Positions 24,601-30,793 of a stretch of 34,953 nt of DNA are shown here, one piece after another (the first letter of the stretch is position 1; every line of letters starts with the position of its first letter). A program made the position numbers and the translations under genes. Origin of the DNA: an uncultured Opitutia bacterium. GTDB taxonomy: Bacteria > Verrucomicrobiota > Verrucomicrobiia > Opitutales > JABJCN01. The notes under the pieces were generated by a model. It had not been told where the DNA came from. It was given only the letters and a program-made list of their open reading frames with translations, and ran no database searches. The DNA is taken from NCBI GenBank assembly GCA_913048125.1, contig CAJWWL010000004.1, positions 1-34,953 on the forward strand, in the 5' to 3' direction.

Positions 24601-27432
24601 TTCTTCAGTCATCACATCGATGCGGTAATCCGTAGGTAGACGGTCTCCGTTGCGGCCAATCCGATCTCTAGACCAAACGATGCGGTCAATGGTCATCAAA
24701 TGGGGAAGATCAATCTGCACCCAAGCGCTAGTTGTGTGAGCGCGCCAACTGAAACTGTTTCCGTATAACCCGTCGTTGATTTCGTTCAGGTTATGAGTCG
24801 CATCGTTTGCGGATGAACTAGCTGTTGCTACCGAACCTAAACTAGCCAAAGCAACGTTCTTTCCTCCAGAAAAAATTTCAAGTTCATCGATGCAAGGCTG
24901 GTGTTGATTCACCTTATCTACGACAAAACGAACTTTAAGTGCCTCCACGGGATCGAATGTCTCGGTATTAGCCAAAGGAGTGACAATACCCGGCAATCCA
25001 AATTCTGCACTGAGGCGACTACCGTGAGAGGATTCCAAATGAGCAATAGCAACTTTGTACACACCAGGTTGTAGCTGAACCTGACCATATCCGAACCGGA
25101 TACTACCATCGATCCATTCAGAACCATTATTGCCATCGAGTTCGAAGACACCATCCTGATCCAAATCGAGCCAAAAGGATCCAAGATCATCTGGCCAAGG
25201 CATTCCAAATTCATAAACGCCGGCTGTTCCAGCACGAAAAACTCCAGTAAAAAGGTTCTGGAAGTTATCGTTGATAGTGATCCCTGTACCCAACGCATTG
25301 AATGCGGCATCCCCGTTGACTTCCATTCTTCGCTCAAAAGTATTTTCTCCTGCAGGCTTAGCTTCTAGCAAACCACCGTTGTCATCCAGAATCATCAGGC
25401 TATCTGGACGACTGGCCAGCATGTAGCCTCTAGCATGAAGTTTATCCCATTCATAGAGGGAACTATCCGCAAAGATGACACCATCAACAGCATCCTCAGC
25501 AGATGCACCCGCGTCAACGTACGGATTACCGAGAAGATGTCGAACCTCTGACTTGCCATGGAGTGTAAGAACTGGAGGCACGTTATCAGCAACAGTAATC
25601 GTACGGAAGACTGTCTCAGCGGACCGACCCTCTGCATCAGTAAAATTGTAAGCTAGTATGTATGTGCCATCTGCACCTCCGTCCACAATACCGTCTACCT
25701 TGATACCTGAGGGGTCCAGAGAATTGCCATCCGCATCGGCAACCGTTGCACCGACATCATTGTACTCGGTGAGTACTTGATGCTGAATGAAGGTTTCGCC
25801 ATTTAGGGTTATCACCGGGGCAACTGGATCGAAAATGCGGACCGTGCGTTTCGCTTCCGCTGAAGCGCCAGCTGAGTCGGTAGCCAAATAATTAACAGTC
25901 CAGTCGCCAAGAACAGAGGTATCGATGGTCTCTGCAATCAACCTACCACTACTCTGATAAGCAAGCAAAGCAGCGGCATCATCTAGAGCAACCTTGTAGA
26001 TACGCAGGTCATCTACACGCCCTTGAAAACCTGCGTATCCATCGCGCCAACCGAACTTAACATCCACGACCCGATCACTAAAAGACTTCTGGTCGTCATT
26101 ACCTGTGAAGACCGACAGACCATCCTTGTAGAGGGTAGTTACCCCATCGTTGAAGCTGAAAATCCAGTGACTCCACTCACCATCAGGCAATGAGTTGGGC
26201 TGCGTAACATGGGAGTTGCGCCAGTCACCTTCCAAATTCCAACGCAGGCGAAGCTTAGTTCCCTGACGCTCAATTAATGCTAAACCGTCCGCCCAAAACA
26301 CATAATTGCCACCAGTTGGGCGCATCCAAAAGGCAATCGTTCCAGAGTTGGTATTCTTCAAGCCATCAAAGTCGTCAGCCTGAACATAATCATCGCCGTC
26401 CACCTCAAGCCCCCAGCCTAATCGACCAGTCATACGCTGGGGGTCGCCTTTAAGTACGCCAACCGTACCCGGCAGCACAGAGTCGTTTACCTCGGCGCCT
26501 GAGTACTCATCCAAATTCCACAATGCGGCGAGATTGCTATCAATCTTTGTGGCAGGCTGGTAAATTGTTCGTGTAATTTCCGATATATTACCATCCTCTT
26601 GATCTTGTGCAGTGGCGCCCTGCTCTTCGTATGCTCCACCTAAAGGCATTCGAACCAAAGACTCACCTACCGGAGTCACGACTGGGAGATGATTGAAGTC
26701 ACCCTCTCCATTATTGTAGGCAAGCGCTACCTCTTCAGCATTAAGAGCAACCTTGTACAACCGTACATCGTCAATAAACCCTTCGAACCACGAACCATTG
26801 CCATTGTCGTTGTTGGCACCAATGTAGAGATCGTTTTTCGAGTAAGTCAGATTACTGACCACACCAGTGGTTTTAAGCTCTCCATTGACGTAGGTGGCAG
26901 AAGTTGAGTTACCGTCATTAGTCAGTCCGACATGCACCCAATCGCCATGTGACAAGGAACGATAATCACCTGCGCCAGCATTACCATTACTACCATCCTT
27001 GTAACGATGGTGGATAAACCAAGCATCGCGGTTGGAATCTCCTGCCCAAAAATTATAATGCCGCCCAGGTCGACCAAAAACGCCTGCCCAACCCTCGTTA
27101 CCTTTGACAGATTTCAGCCAAAGAGTGACGGTGTAGGCTGAGACATCCATCGAAGGATCGTACTCCACAGTCACCTTGTCACCATTGCCATCAAACTCAA
27201 GCGCCTTACCAAAAGGAGCGTCTACAAGAACAGGTCCTCCAGAAGTCTTACCATCTAAACCATTCGCCGAAAGGTCGTTAACAGTTGAACCATCCAACTC
27301 TGCAAAATCAAACCACAGGACAAGGTCATCCGGACGTACATTTGGACGTATCTGTGCACTGAGGCTAGAGGCAAACAAAATGCCAAGAGCGTATCTGGTC
27401 AACTGAAGCCAGTTAGCAATTGGTAGAGACAT
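12652..27432 (-). CDS. Giant secreted multidomain protein (4926 aa): split DUF5011-like Ig repeats carrying LamG, concanavalin-like and PA14-like inserts, discoidin-like domain, and C-terminal 'DxDxDGVPNLLEYALGGDP' region
   Basis: Single uninterrupted ORF. Signal peptide MSLPIANWLQLTRYALGILFASSLSA|Q. Many 'PPVITLxG...FxDPGAxAxDxxDG' and 'DTSxPGTYxxxYxAxDxAGNxxxAxRTVxV' segments. Multiple LamG-type modules ending in 'FEGFIDDVRLYKVAL'-like sequences. Confidence 0.95.
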   Translation of the reverse strand: MSLPIANWLQLTRYALGILFASSLSAQIRPNVRPDDLVLWFDFAELDGSTVNDLSANGLDGKTSGGPVLVDAPFGKALEFDGNGDKVTVEYDPSMDVSAYTVTLWLKSVKGNEGWAGVFGRPGRHYNFWAGDSNRDAWFIHHRYKDGSNGNAGAGDYRSLSHGDWVHVGLTNDGNSTSATYVNGELKTTGVVSNLTYSKNDLYIGANNDNGNGSWFEGFIDDVRLYKVALNAEEVALAYNNGEGDFNHLPVVTPVGESLVRMPLGGAYEEQGATAQDQEDGNISEITRTIYQPATKIDSNLAALWNLDEYSGAEVNDSVLPGTVGVLKGDPQRMTGRLGWGLEVDGDDYVQADDFDGLKNTNSGTIAFWMRPTGGNYVFWADGLALIERQGTKLRLRWNLEGDWRNSHVTQPNSLPDGEWSHWIFSFNDGVTTLYKDGLSVFTGNDDQKSFSDRVVDVKFGWRDGYAGFQGRVDDLRIYKVALDDAAALLAYQSSGRLIAETIDTSVLGDWTVNYLATDSAGASAEAKRTVRIFDPVAPVITLNGETFIQHQVLTEYNDVGATVADADGNSLDPSGIKVDGIVDGGADGTYILAYNFTDAEGRSAETVFRTITVADNVPPVLTLHGKSEVRHLLGNPYVDAGASAEDAVDGVIFADSSLYEWDKLHARGYMLASRPDSLMILDDNGGLLEAKPAGENTFERRMEVNGDAAFNALGTGITINDNFQNLFTGVFRAGTAGVYEFGMPWPDDLGSFWLDLDQDGVFELDGNNGSEWIDGSIRFGYGQVQLQPGVYKVAIAHLESSHGSRLSAEFGLPGIVTPLANTETFDPVEALKVRFVVDKVNQHQPCIDELEIFSGGKNVALASLGSVATASSSANDATHNLNEINDGLYGNSFSWRAHTTSAWVQIDLPHLMTIDRIVWSRDRIGRNGDRLPTDYRIDVMTEEGGQWVTIVEHKDRSVREIIHPGAVNQKGMWGIEKPMALDKTGSYEITYRAVDAAGNETTAKRTIVVVDSIDLPVITLLGEPRMEVSIRSEFTEPGYTVKSAFNEDLNANDVEVAGTVDTSTLGEHILTYEFVDADGIPAEVVHRTVVVVDREAPILTLLGDSEISLKLGENFNDPGVTVSDDSGAALTAYSNLGFPREGLVLHLDASRLNLSDGEVFTEWPDLSGQFNDASAFAGEPTLALKALNGRPAVQIDGQDLIRTQKSFNNRYSIFSVSRLSGSSNERLISSATNNWILGYHRGYEDRMHADQWVYMSDVTATKDPHLYSAISLGDHNTRFYADTREKVQYSSRNGQIGQLQFGGYQNGSQPGWGFIAEVLVYDHGVNADVRNSVETYLNAKYGLNGLDAPAPDLTTPGTYNLLYAARDASGNLGTTSRKIIITPDTDRPVVVLNGDTLIQHEAGTEFTDPGAKATDSEGNVLESNLLGKVSFPEDGSQTSDFTLTYEYTDADGLIAEPVFRSVSVLDTTPPVITLSGEAVIHVKVGDTLEHSGATATDLVDGEVLVADDLGFPKTGLILDLNAASLKDSLGNGDKLTDAWPDSSGFGNHMSNHDGPGPDWIEDGLNGEPVLRFNGDTYMWNSRNFDNLTNGYTLFTISRYSGERMGRIFSSRSRNWLFGYHGGYTAAWYAEGWIVNTDNDQSKAWHLHSGTMGNQSDPEGSLWKDGVQKVFGGRGSNNSNFKPGLFAIGGWRNKGEQPSHAEVARILLFDRVLPEEDRLLVELFLNSKYSLNGLTPDDHIIGLDSSEPGTFVIRYTASDSSGNRSVATRTIHVVEDIDLPVLTLKGEAEVTLSVDDNFQEPGVVITDPAGSDPNALTIQGDIDSSKVGEYLLTYSYTSDGRIAEPVVRKIRVIDDKPPIFTFAGGDTIKLFIGQDFEEPGVTVSDNADDEIEYSTMPEGAVVYYSFNDAEAAGLDSSGNHANATPMAGAMGGGPGRYGHGLHIPQLPSACLDLGGNEVDLADEWTIAVWFKNLYGAGKWKTLTRGSSRDHQLIVHVDNNQLGTFVNGRGDWRGSSFYIRPSQTAQWSHIAAVGQGDRTYFYKDGAYATSSDRKSTTEVTKVGNWGADQHFAEYLDEFYVFKRALSEDELKGLPFSNTKIDTTSPGSWKTAYFATDSSGNSDVALRTIIVEPDPEAGIMTLVGDAEITHEAGAPYEDAGVTLTTGSGQTLPTAFVQVAGVPDGSTLGTYSITYNYTSTSGTKAVEISRTVHVVDTTPPVITLVGGPIIHKKGSEFSDPGARAIDALDGEVRVIRAGVIPNEGLVLHLDAGQIDGLEEGSVVNSWSDLSPAGNDADNVKDNPTWHADVVGGRPVVRFDGGDLLWTTTDFSTTKEYSIISVARYTGGDSERVISSRGMNWLFGFHGNTYRRWYANGWIWNQGGSDTSWHLHAGSIGEDALGTFWVDRELICSDKSGANPGSFSPGVIQLGGYNDNNELSRCEVAELLFYDRKLSEIELIAVQSLLDGKYGLDFGEVTTATALDVNTPGIYTLEYITADKAGNTSTASRKVVVEEGSTLPVITLKGDTELTLEAGSTFEDPGVIVTDAGGNTLDASGVNTSGHVDTLRPGTYNLTYDFISSERLRAISVQRKVTVVDTVAPSINLVGGETIRIPIGGEFIDPGASAIDLADGSVEVLTSLIQKNRILHRGFQQGWSDLRLYFHDNGGLFQDQPSGQNYLDGPLYFEGDASFRAAGVGIERNDQWQNLFTSTFNARVDGKYEFAITGRDDWATFWVDLDQDGTFERNGDFGSEWMNNGVIEGGSTVHLRKGYYKVAIGQMEGGGGSRIRASFRTPEGAGPALMATIDPTDPSQDGLWVEVTELNLSQAGEHSIEYTATDQAGNQTKAVRTLIVESVKGAPAIHLEGKRAITLAAGAEWKDPGATVEDKDGNVLDASSIVISGTVDSTVPGTYTLKYNFVDGDGIAAITAVRRVLVTDVVPPVLTLAGEAEMTVHLGSKWTDPGATATDNVDGAIPIMTSGIYPDRGLVLHLDASRIPLAKDGDPVSLWRDISGQGNHLDNNIGTGRYVASDTGGLPAVQFDGQTFLATTTSFGRRYTVASVARYDGNHNLRLIASRTHNWIFGYHNNHVNCFHPAGWVAGQDLWQPADTKPHLNIGTAGGGRCQFWGDGVDLTLIPNRTGDIGQFQLGGWQTTREAASGLVSEVLIYDRVLSYGEIDALQYYLNNKYGLQDDAPVRGPVDTSSESDFEIRYAVVDSSGNRVTQTRTVQVIPAPGSPAINMLGDPVVQHEAGIPYQDEGAALIDGDGNSLDPSLIEVVGTPSGNESGEYIITYNFQDSQGRPAVERIRVVSVVDTTPPVITLLGDAVIKVEKDALVEDPGATASDLVDGEFTLPDPLKYTAGALDVVGFMNQSNDALMNIDGNQGLLATDPVGESTIYSGTLELFNDGQFRAVAPSINRNDQYQVLFRGFFNAPTDGQYEFGNGDIDDRMAFWVDLDQDGIFEATGDLGSESFVSNWRNGYRKVNLSKGLYPVAILFMEYTSGARFQPSVQLPGGLRSVIYPAEQGRLWLASPSISIDTSTPGTYSYDYVVSDQAGNEARATRTVVVVEDASLPFIAIEGGFEVHHEAGSAFTDPGAKVTDMGGNVLEADLKGEGTVDINTPGEYTLTYNYSDGAGRAASEVVRTVIVTDTSAPTITLKPHPQGGLEKVTLIVGQIWEDPAATVTDSFDSDAALVSRPKDAVAYYSFDDTQEPSKDTSEGGQFPGRFIDGARWSTDGRSGGSLHIPTASANARMEIGPVDIGDAWTAAAWFKKLYASNWRTLFRGQANDHQIIIENGQTNLGLYDSAGGKGFQGTGFHMAASNYSGWHHIAAVGKDEQTLYYVDGDYVGKVDIQSKTDIWRVGAWPGQRFAEYLDDVYIFQRALSAGEVVALMSASNSTHVDTSVPGEYKVYYHAMDAAGNVTENVRIVEVIPDPAAPLLTLNGDANVYHEAGTEFTDPGATVNLPDGTLVNANLPGVGEVDTRTLGSYSISYTYRSGDGKTALPLDRTVTVRDTTAPVITLNGAEPVVVALGDTFVEPGYSALDSLDGEVPIQSSAEFPKVGLMLDLDATFYEGKLQDGDLVTTPWLDVSGRNHHMNLFNGSGITWHADALNGEPVLRFDGQSLMWTTKNFDDHKEGYTVLTVARYIDGTKRRIISSRSRNWLFGFHGGNSASWHPEGWVYNSDTGGDIDWHIHAGTVNNDADPAATFWKDGVLRITGNRSFNNVWNKPGQIAAGGNWGERSNCEVARILLYDRELSKESVETAMRALQSHYSLHGRTKEEKLLDTSQIGEHIVTYRSEDAAGNIATATRTVIVQDNPPIPEIVLQPGSDGEIDLVWEAGTPYVEPGYKLFNRYDKEIGANAVEVEGTVNHFTLGTYRITYSYTDEKGNPATRRERAIRVVDTTPPVITLVGGETITFEVGKPFEDPGYTAVDALDGNVTAKVSLKGRPEGLIANWTFDDGTGDKVTESISNIHATLNNFQEPNQAWQDGKFGKSIKLDGIDDYILVPGASKLDLQKMTISMWIKASDYAQDGFLFEKTANGSVNTQYSIYFEASDELNYRLVQGGNLNDTRIPSNANFEFDEWTHLAVTYDGTLKSIYVGGELVTAMPAIVPINMGPGGISTIGANGAGNDYFFDGFIDEIQIYKRAVPEDQIHALMSTAGIDTSQKSVQPYTLVYTATDSSGNSSIAERKIIISNDVTPPVITLIGDTEVFVDVGSVYEDFGATALDDTDGNLTPFIDDGGSLDEVDTSEPGEFIIKYDVEDFSGNKAVQVTRKVIVQSSDPFNKWAQANGLSQLSVEDRAPVADPDHDGVPNLLEYALGGDPVRSNRAILPTFDNSGDNIKIFFYRIKATVDSTLDLSVQLTSDLGNAAAWDDSQVELRGALKGVPQTNLPDGKPFATSRFERFEARAKTSKADAGGKQFLRIFIEKN
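13097..26545 (-). repeat. Array of 12 long protein-level modules, each a DUF5011-like Ig domain split by an inserted domain and followed by an unsplit DUF5011-like domain, closed by an uninterrupted copy
   Basis: Insert N-terminal boundaries read at about 26545, 25463, 24030, 22905, 21746, 20670, 19532, 18512, 17382, 16363, 15283 and 14113. Spacing is about 1.02-1.17 kb, except 1.43 kb for the module carrying an extra domain. Positions estimated by hand. Confidence 0.85.
24540..24900 (-). other. Discoidin/F5-F8 type C-like domain within the giant protein
   Basis: Translation PCIDELEIFSGGKNVALASLGSVATASSSANDATHNLNEINDGLYGNSFSWRAHTTSAWVQIDLPHLMTIDRIVWSRDR resembles F5/8C domains ('A.ASS....A..indG...', 'WvqIDLg....i.rIvw.rd'). 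Confidence 0.75.
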
Positions 27433-27608
27433 ACAGGAGGAGTGAAGGAATTAACTACACTAGGTGTCCGCGCACGCGAGTGCAAGTAAGTTTAATTTAG
27501 GGGGATTGAGCAGTTACCTCAAAGGTGCACACAGATGGTTAGTCTGGACATTTTCTTGAATCAAAAGTCATCTTGTCAGGGACAAATCTAAGTCATCAAA
27601 TTTTAAGG

Positions 27609-28604
27609 ATGAAATTCTCTAGAACTATAATTTACGTTACATTTGCATTAACTTTTTCGACAATACATGCAGCAAAGCTGAAGATCTTTGTCATGGCAGG
27701 ACAGTCCAACATGGAAGGTGCTGGTGTCATTCAAATCCATCCTAATAGCCGTAATGGCGGCAAGGGTACATTGGAGTACCTCTCCAAAAACAACCCCCAG
27801 AAGTTCGGACACCTGTTACAAGATGACGGTTGGATAGAACGTAAGGATGTGTTTGTACGCTATGGAAGTCGCAAAGGACCCCTTAAGCCGGGCTTTGGCT
27901 TTCGCTCATCTTCAATTGGTCCGGAATTAGGTTTCGGCACTGTGGTGGGTGATGCTCTAGAGGAACCTGTGCTACTAATTAAAACCTGCTGGGGAGGTAA
28001 AAGCTTATACACTGACTTCCGTCCACCTAGTTCGGGTATGCCTGCTAAAGAAACTCTCGAGAAGTGGCTCAATGGGGCACGTCGCAAGAATCCAAATGCA
28101 ACCTTGGAAGATGTAAAAAAGCCCATTGGACACTTTTACCGCCTCATGCTTTCGGAGGTTTCTGATACACTTGAGAACCTAGATGCATACGCGCCTGATT
28201 TCCGGAACAAAGACTACGAAATTGCTGGTTTCGTCTGGCACCAAGGATGGAATGACGGTCTTTCGCATGTTACTGTAGCCGAATACGAAACGAACCTAAC
28301 CAACCTGATAAAGGATCTACGTAAAGAATGGCATACACCAAATTTACCTGTGGCCATCGCAGTGAGCGGGTTTGGTGGATGGAGTCAGAAGATTGATAGA
28401 CGCTTAGGGATCATCAAAGCACAACATGCAGTAGCTAAACTGAAGGAGTTTAAGGGGACTGTAGCTAGCGTAGAAACCCGAGGCTATTTCCGCCCTCGAG
28501 AGGACTCACCCGGAGGGCAAGGGTATCATTGGAACAACAATGCCGAAACCTACTATCGGATTGGTGAAGGATTAGGAAAGGCAATGGTCACCCTGTTGAA
28601 ATAA
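27609..28604 (+). CDS. Secreted SASA/DUF303-family carbohydrate esterase-like protein
   Basis: The ORF track starts at 27573, but ATG at 27609 (preceded by AAGG) gives signal peptide MKFSRTIIYVTFALTFSTIHA. KIFVMAGQSNMEGAG nucleophile block and FVWHQGWNDG. Confidence 0.88.
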   Translation: MKFSRTIIYVTFALTFSTIHAAKLKIFVMAGQSNMEGAGVIQIHPNSRNGGKGTLEYLSKNNPQKFGHLLQDDGWIERKDVFVRYGSRKGPLKPGFGFRSSSIGPELGFGTVVGDALEEPVLLIKTCWGGKSLYTDFRPPSSGMPAKETLEKWLNGARRKNPNATLEDVKKPIGHFYRLMLSEVSDTLENLDAYAPDFRNKDYEIAGFVWHQGWNDGLSHVTVAEYETNLTNLIKDLRKEWHTPNLPVAIAVSGFGGWSQKIDRRLGIIKAQHAVAKLKEFKGTVASVETRGYFRPREDSPGGQGYHWNNNAETYYRIGEGLGKAMVTLLK

Positions 28605-28630
28605 TCTAGACATTCCAGGTGGTTAACAAA

Positions 28631-28662
28631 AAGACGGATGCCCATTTCAGAGCACCCGTCTT
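28631..28662 (-). terminator. Rho-independent terminator of the rhodanese-like gene
   Basis: Minus strand reads AAGACGGGTGC-loop-GCATCCGTCTTTTTG: an 11-bp stem with one mismatch followed by a T-run, just downstream of the stop codon near 28696. Confidence 0.8.
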
Positions 28663-28695
28663 AAGGTAAATTGAAGAAATTTGGCTAAGCTCCAA

Positions 28696-29094
28696 TCAGC
28701 CTTTTTTCTTTGCAGCCTTCTCAGCCTTTTCGCCGGCCTTTAGCCAACCAGAAATTCCAGCAGAGAGGTGCTTTACATTAGTGTAGCCAAGCTTTTCGGC
28801 GGCTCCAGCGGCGCGTTTGTATGCACTGCAACGAGGACCACCACAGTATGCAACAATGAGAGTGTCCTTGTCCTTGGGAAGAACCTTAGCGAGGTCCTTG
28901 CCGACTTTAGAAAAATCATGTGCGCCAGGAATATGACCCTTTGCAAAGCGGTTGCTGCCATTAACGTCGAGAAGGACAACCTTCTTACCGTCGATAGCCT
29001 TCTTAAGCTCCTTGATGCTAACATCAGGGTACTCACCAGCGAAAAGGTTAGCGGCAAACAATGCTGCAACGAAGAATGCGAATACTTTTTTCAT
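28696..29094 (-). CDS. Exported rhodanese-like domain protein
   Basis: ATG at 29094 gives signal peptide MKKVFAFFVAALFAANLFA. LDVNGSNRFAKGHIPGAHDF, IVAYCGGPRCSAYKRAAGAAEKLGYTNVKHLSAGISGWLKAG (active-site loop CGGPRCS). Confidence 0.92.
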   Translation of the reverse strand: MKKVFAFFVAALFAANLFAGEYPDVSIKELKKAIDGKKVVLLDVNGSNRFAKGHIPGAHDFSKVGKDLAKVLPKDKDTLIVAYCGGPRCSAYKRAAGAAEKLGYTNVKHLSAGISGWLKAGEKAEKAAKKKG

Positions 29095-29239
29095 AATTGG
29101 GGTTTTGGGTTTCTGAGTTCTGGTTCTAATGCACAATGTGCAGAGAATTATAGCCTGAAATGCTCAGGTTGGGAGTTTTTTTGTAGGTAAGGGTTACGCT
29201 TGGCAATCTCCGAATTGTTTATAGGGGTGGGTTTAGGAA

Positions 29240-30736
29240 ATGAAAATGCTCAAGCTTCTAAACATCACATTGTTCACATCGTATCTTCTGGCATTGGCCT
29301 CAATCAGCAGTGCAAAGCCAGCTTTTGATAAAAAACCCAACTTCATACTCGTCATCACTGATGACCAGGGTCATGGACCGATTGGAAGACATGGCCACCC
29401 CTGGATAAGGACTCCAAATCTTGACGAACTCTACGATACCAGCACCCGATTTGATCGTTTCTTGGTAAGCCCGACTTGCTCCCCTACCCGTGCTGCAATT
29501 ATGACAGGCCGCCACCCTCTCAAAAATGGTGTAACTCACACGATACTTGAACGTGAGCGGATGACCCTAGACGCAACCATATTGCCTCAAGTGCTAGCAA
29601 AAGCTGGTTACACCTCAGGTATTTTTGGAAAATGGCATTTAGGAGACGAGGAGCCCTACCAGCCGCACAAGCGCGGATTTGACGAGGTTTTCATTCATGG
29701 TGCCGGTGGAATTGGACAGGCTTACAAATGCTCGTGCGCAGATGCTCCCGGTAACAAGTATTTCAACCCGACAATCCGACATAACGGCACGTTTGTTAAG
29801 ACAGAGGGCTACTGTACTGACCTATTTTTTACAGCAGCTTTAGGATGGATGCATAGAGTTAAAGAAAAGAACCGACCATTCTTTGCCTACATAACCACCA
29901 ACGCTCCTCATGGCCCTTTTATTGCTCCTCCCAAAAACACAAAGCATTTTACCGATCTAGGGTTCAACGATAGGACTGCAGGATTCTACGGAATGATTGA
30001 GAATATTGATGAGAACATGGGCAGGCTTATGACCAAGCTAGAGGAGTGGGGACTTTACGAAAACACAGTCCTAATATTCATGTCTGATAACGGAATGACT
30101 GCTGCTGGTGCAGGCCAGGGCAAACTAGGAACATCTAAAGAAGGCCAACCCCTGCATCATTATAATTCCGAGATGAAAGGTCACAAAGGCTCATCGGATG
30201 AAGGAGGAGTACGAGTTCCCTTTTTGATGCGCTGGGACAGTGTTCTGAAGCCCGGCAATGAAGTTAAAAAAATTGCAGCTCATATCGATATCCTTCCTAC
30301 ATTTGCGGATATTGCAGGTATCGACAAGCTCCCGAACAAGCAGATTGAAGGTCGTAGCCTAGTGCCACTTTTAAAAGACCCGAAAGCAGTCTGGAAAGAC
30401 CGTTATCTATTCACTCAGAAAGCAAGATGGAAGACAGGATCTGAGCCGAACAAGCACCAATGGAAAGCCTTCGCGGTACGTAATCAACGTTACCGGCTGG
30501 TAGAAAACAACCTATACGACATGGTTAAGGATCCAGGGCAAACGCACAATATTGCGGCTGAGAATCCTCAAGTTGTGAAGGAACTCCGTACCGCCTATGA
30601 CAAGTTCTGGAAAGAGGCACGACCACTAATGGTCAACGAAACCGCTCCCATGTCTCGCACTCGCCCCTACCACGTGCTGTATAACAAACAGATTAAGGAA
30701 TCCGGCATCCCTAAATGGAAGGCTCCAAAGTTCTAG
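29240..30736 (+). CDS. Secreted type I (formylglycine) sulfatase
   Basis: Signal peptide. NFILVITDDQGHG metal site, CSPTRAAIMTGRHP formylglycine motif (CxPxR), GIFGKWHLG, MSDNGMT. Confidence 0.95.
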   Translation: MKMLKLLNITLFTSYLLALASISSAKPAFDKKPNFILVITDDQGHGPIGRHGHPWIRTPNLDELYDTSTRFDRFLVSPTCSPTRAAIMTGRHPLKNGVTHTILERERMTLDATILPQVLAKAGYTSGIFGKWHLGDEEPYQPHKRGFDEVFIHGAGGIGQAYKCSCADAPGNKYFNPTIRHNGTFVKTEGYCTDLFFTAALGWMHRVKEKNRPFFAYITTNAPHGPFIAPPKNTKHFTDLGFNDRTAGFYGMIENIDENMGRLMTKLEEWGLYENTVLIFMSDNGMTAAGAGQGKLGTSKEGQPLHHYNSEMKGHKGSSDEGGVRVPFLMRWDSVLKPGNEVKKIAAHIDILPTFADIAGIDKLPNKQIEGRSLVPLLKDPKAVWKDRYLFTQKARWKTGSEPNKHQWKAFAVRNQRYRLVENNLYDMVKDPGQTHNIAAENPQVVKELRTAYDKFWKEARPLMVNETAPMSRTRPYHVLYNKQIKESGIPKWKAPKF

Positions 30737-30793
30737 TTTCTCAAACTAAGGACAACGCCTGAACTGCCTCATGGAATAAGTCTGTTTGCTATT

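Noticed and set aside
13097-26545. CRISPR array or satellite DNA as explanation for the periodicity
   Set aside because: The period is about 1.1 kb and the repeats are protein-level and diverged in nucleotide sequence. There are no short direct repeats with unique spacers and no cas genes.
12859-27406. Many plus-strand and alternative-frame ORFs of 60-140 aa inside the giant gene
   Set aside because: They lie antisense or out of frame to a continuous well-supported coding sequence, have no recognisable domains, and are expected by chance over nearly 15 kb.
12652-27432. Phage tail fibre or contact-dependent toxin as identity of the giant protein
   Set aside because: No phage structural genes, no toxin C-terminal domain, no filamentous haemagglutinin signature and no immunity gene nearby. 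Domain content fits a secreted or surface binding protein.
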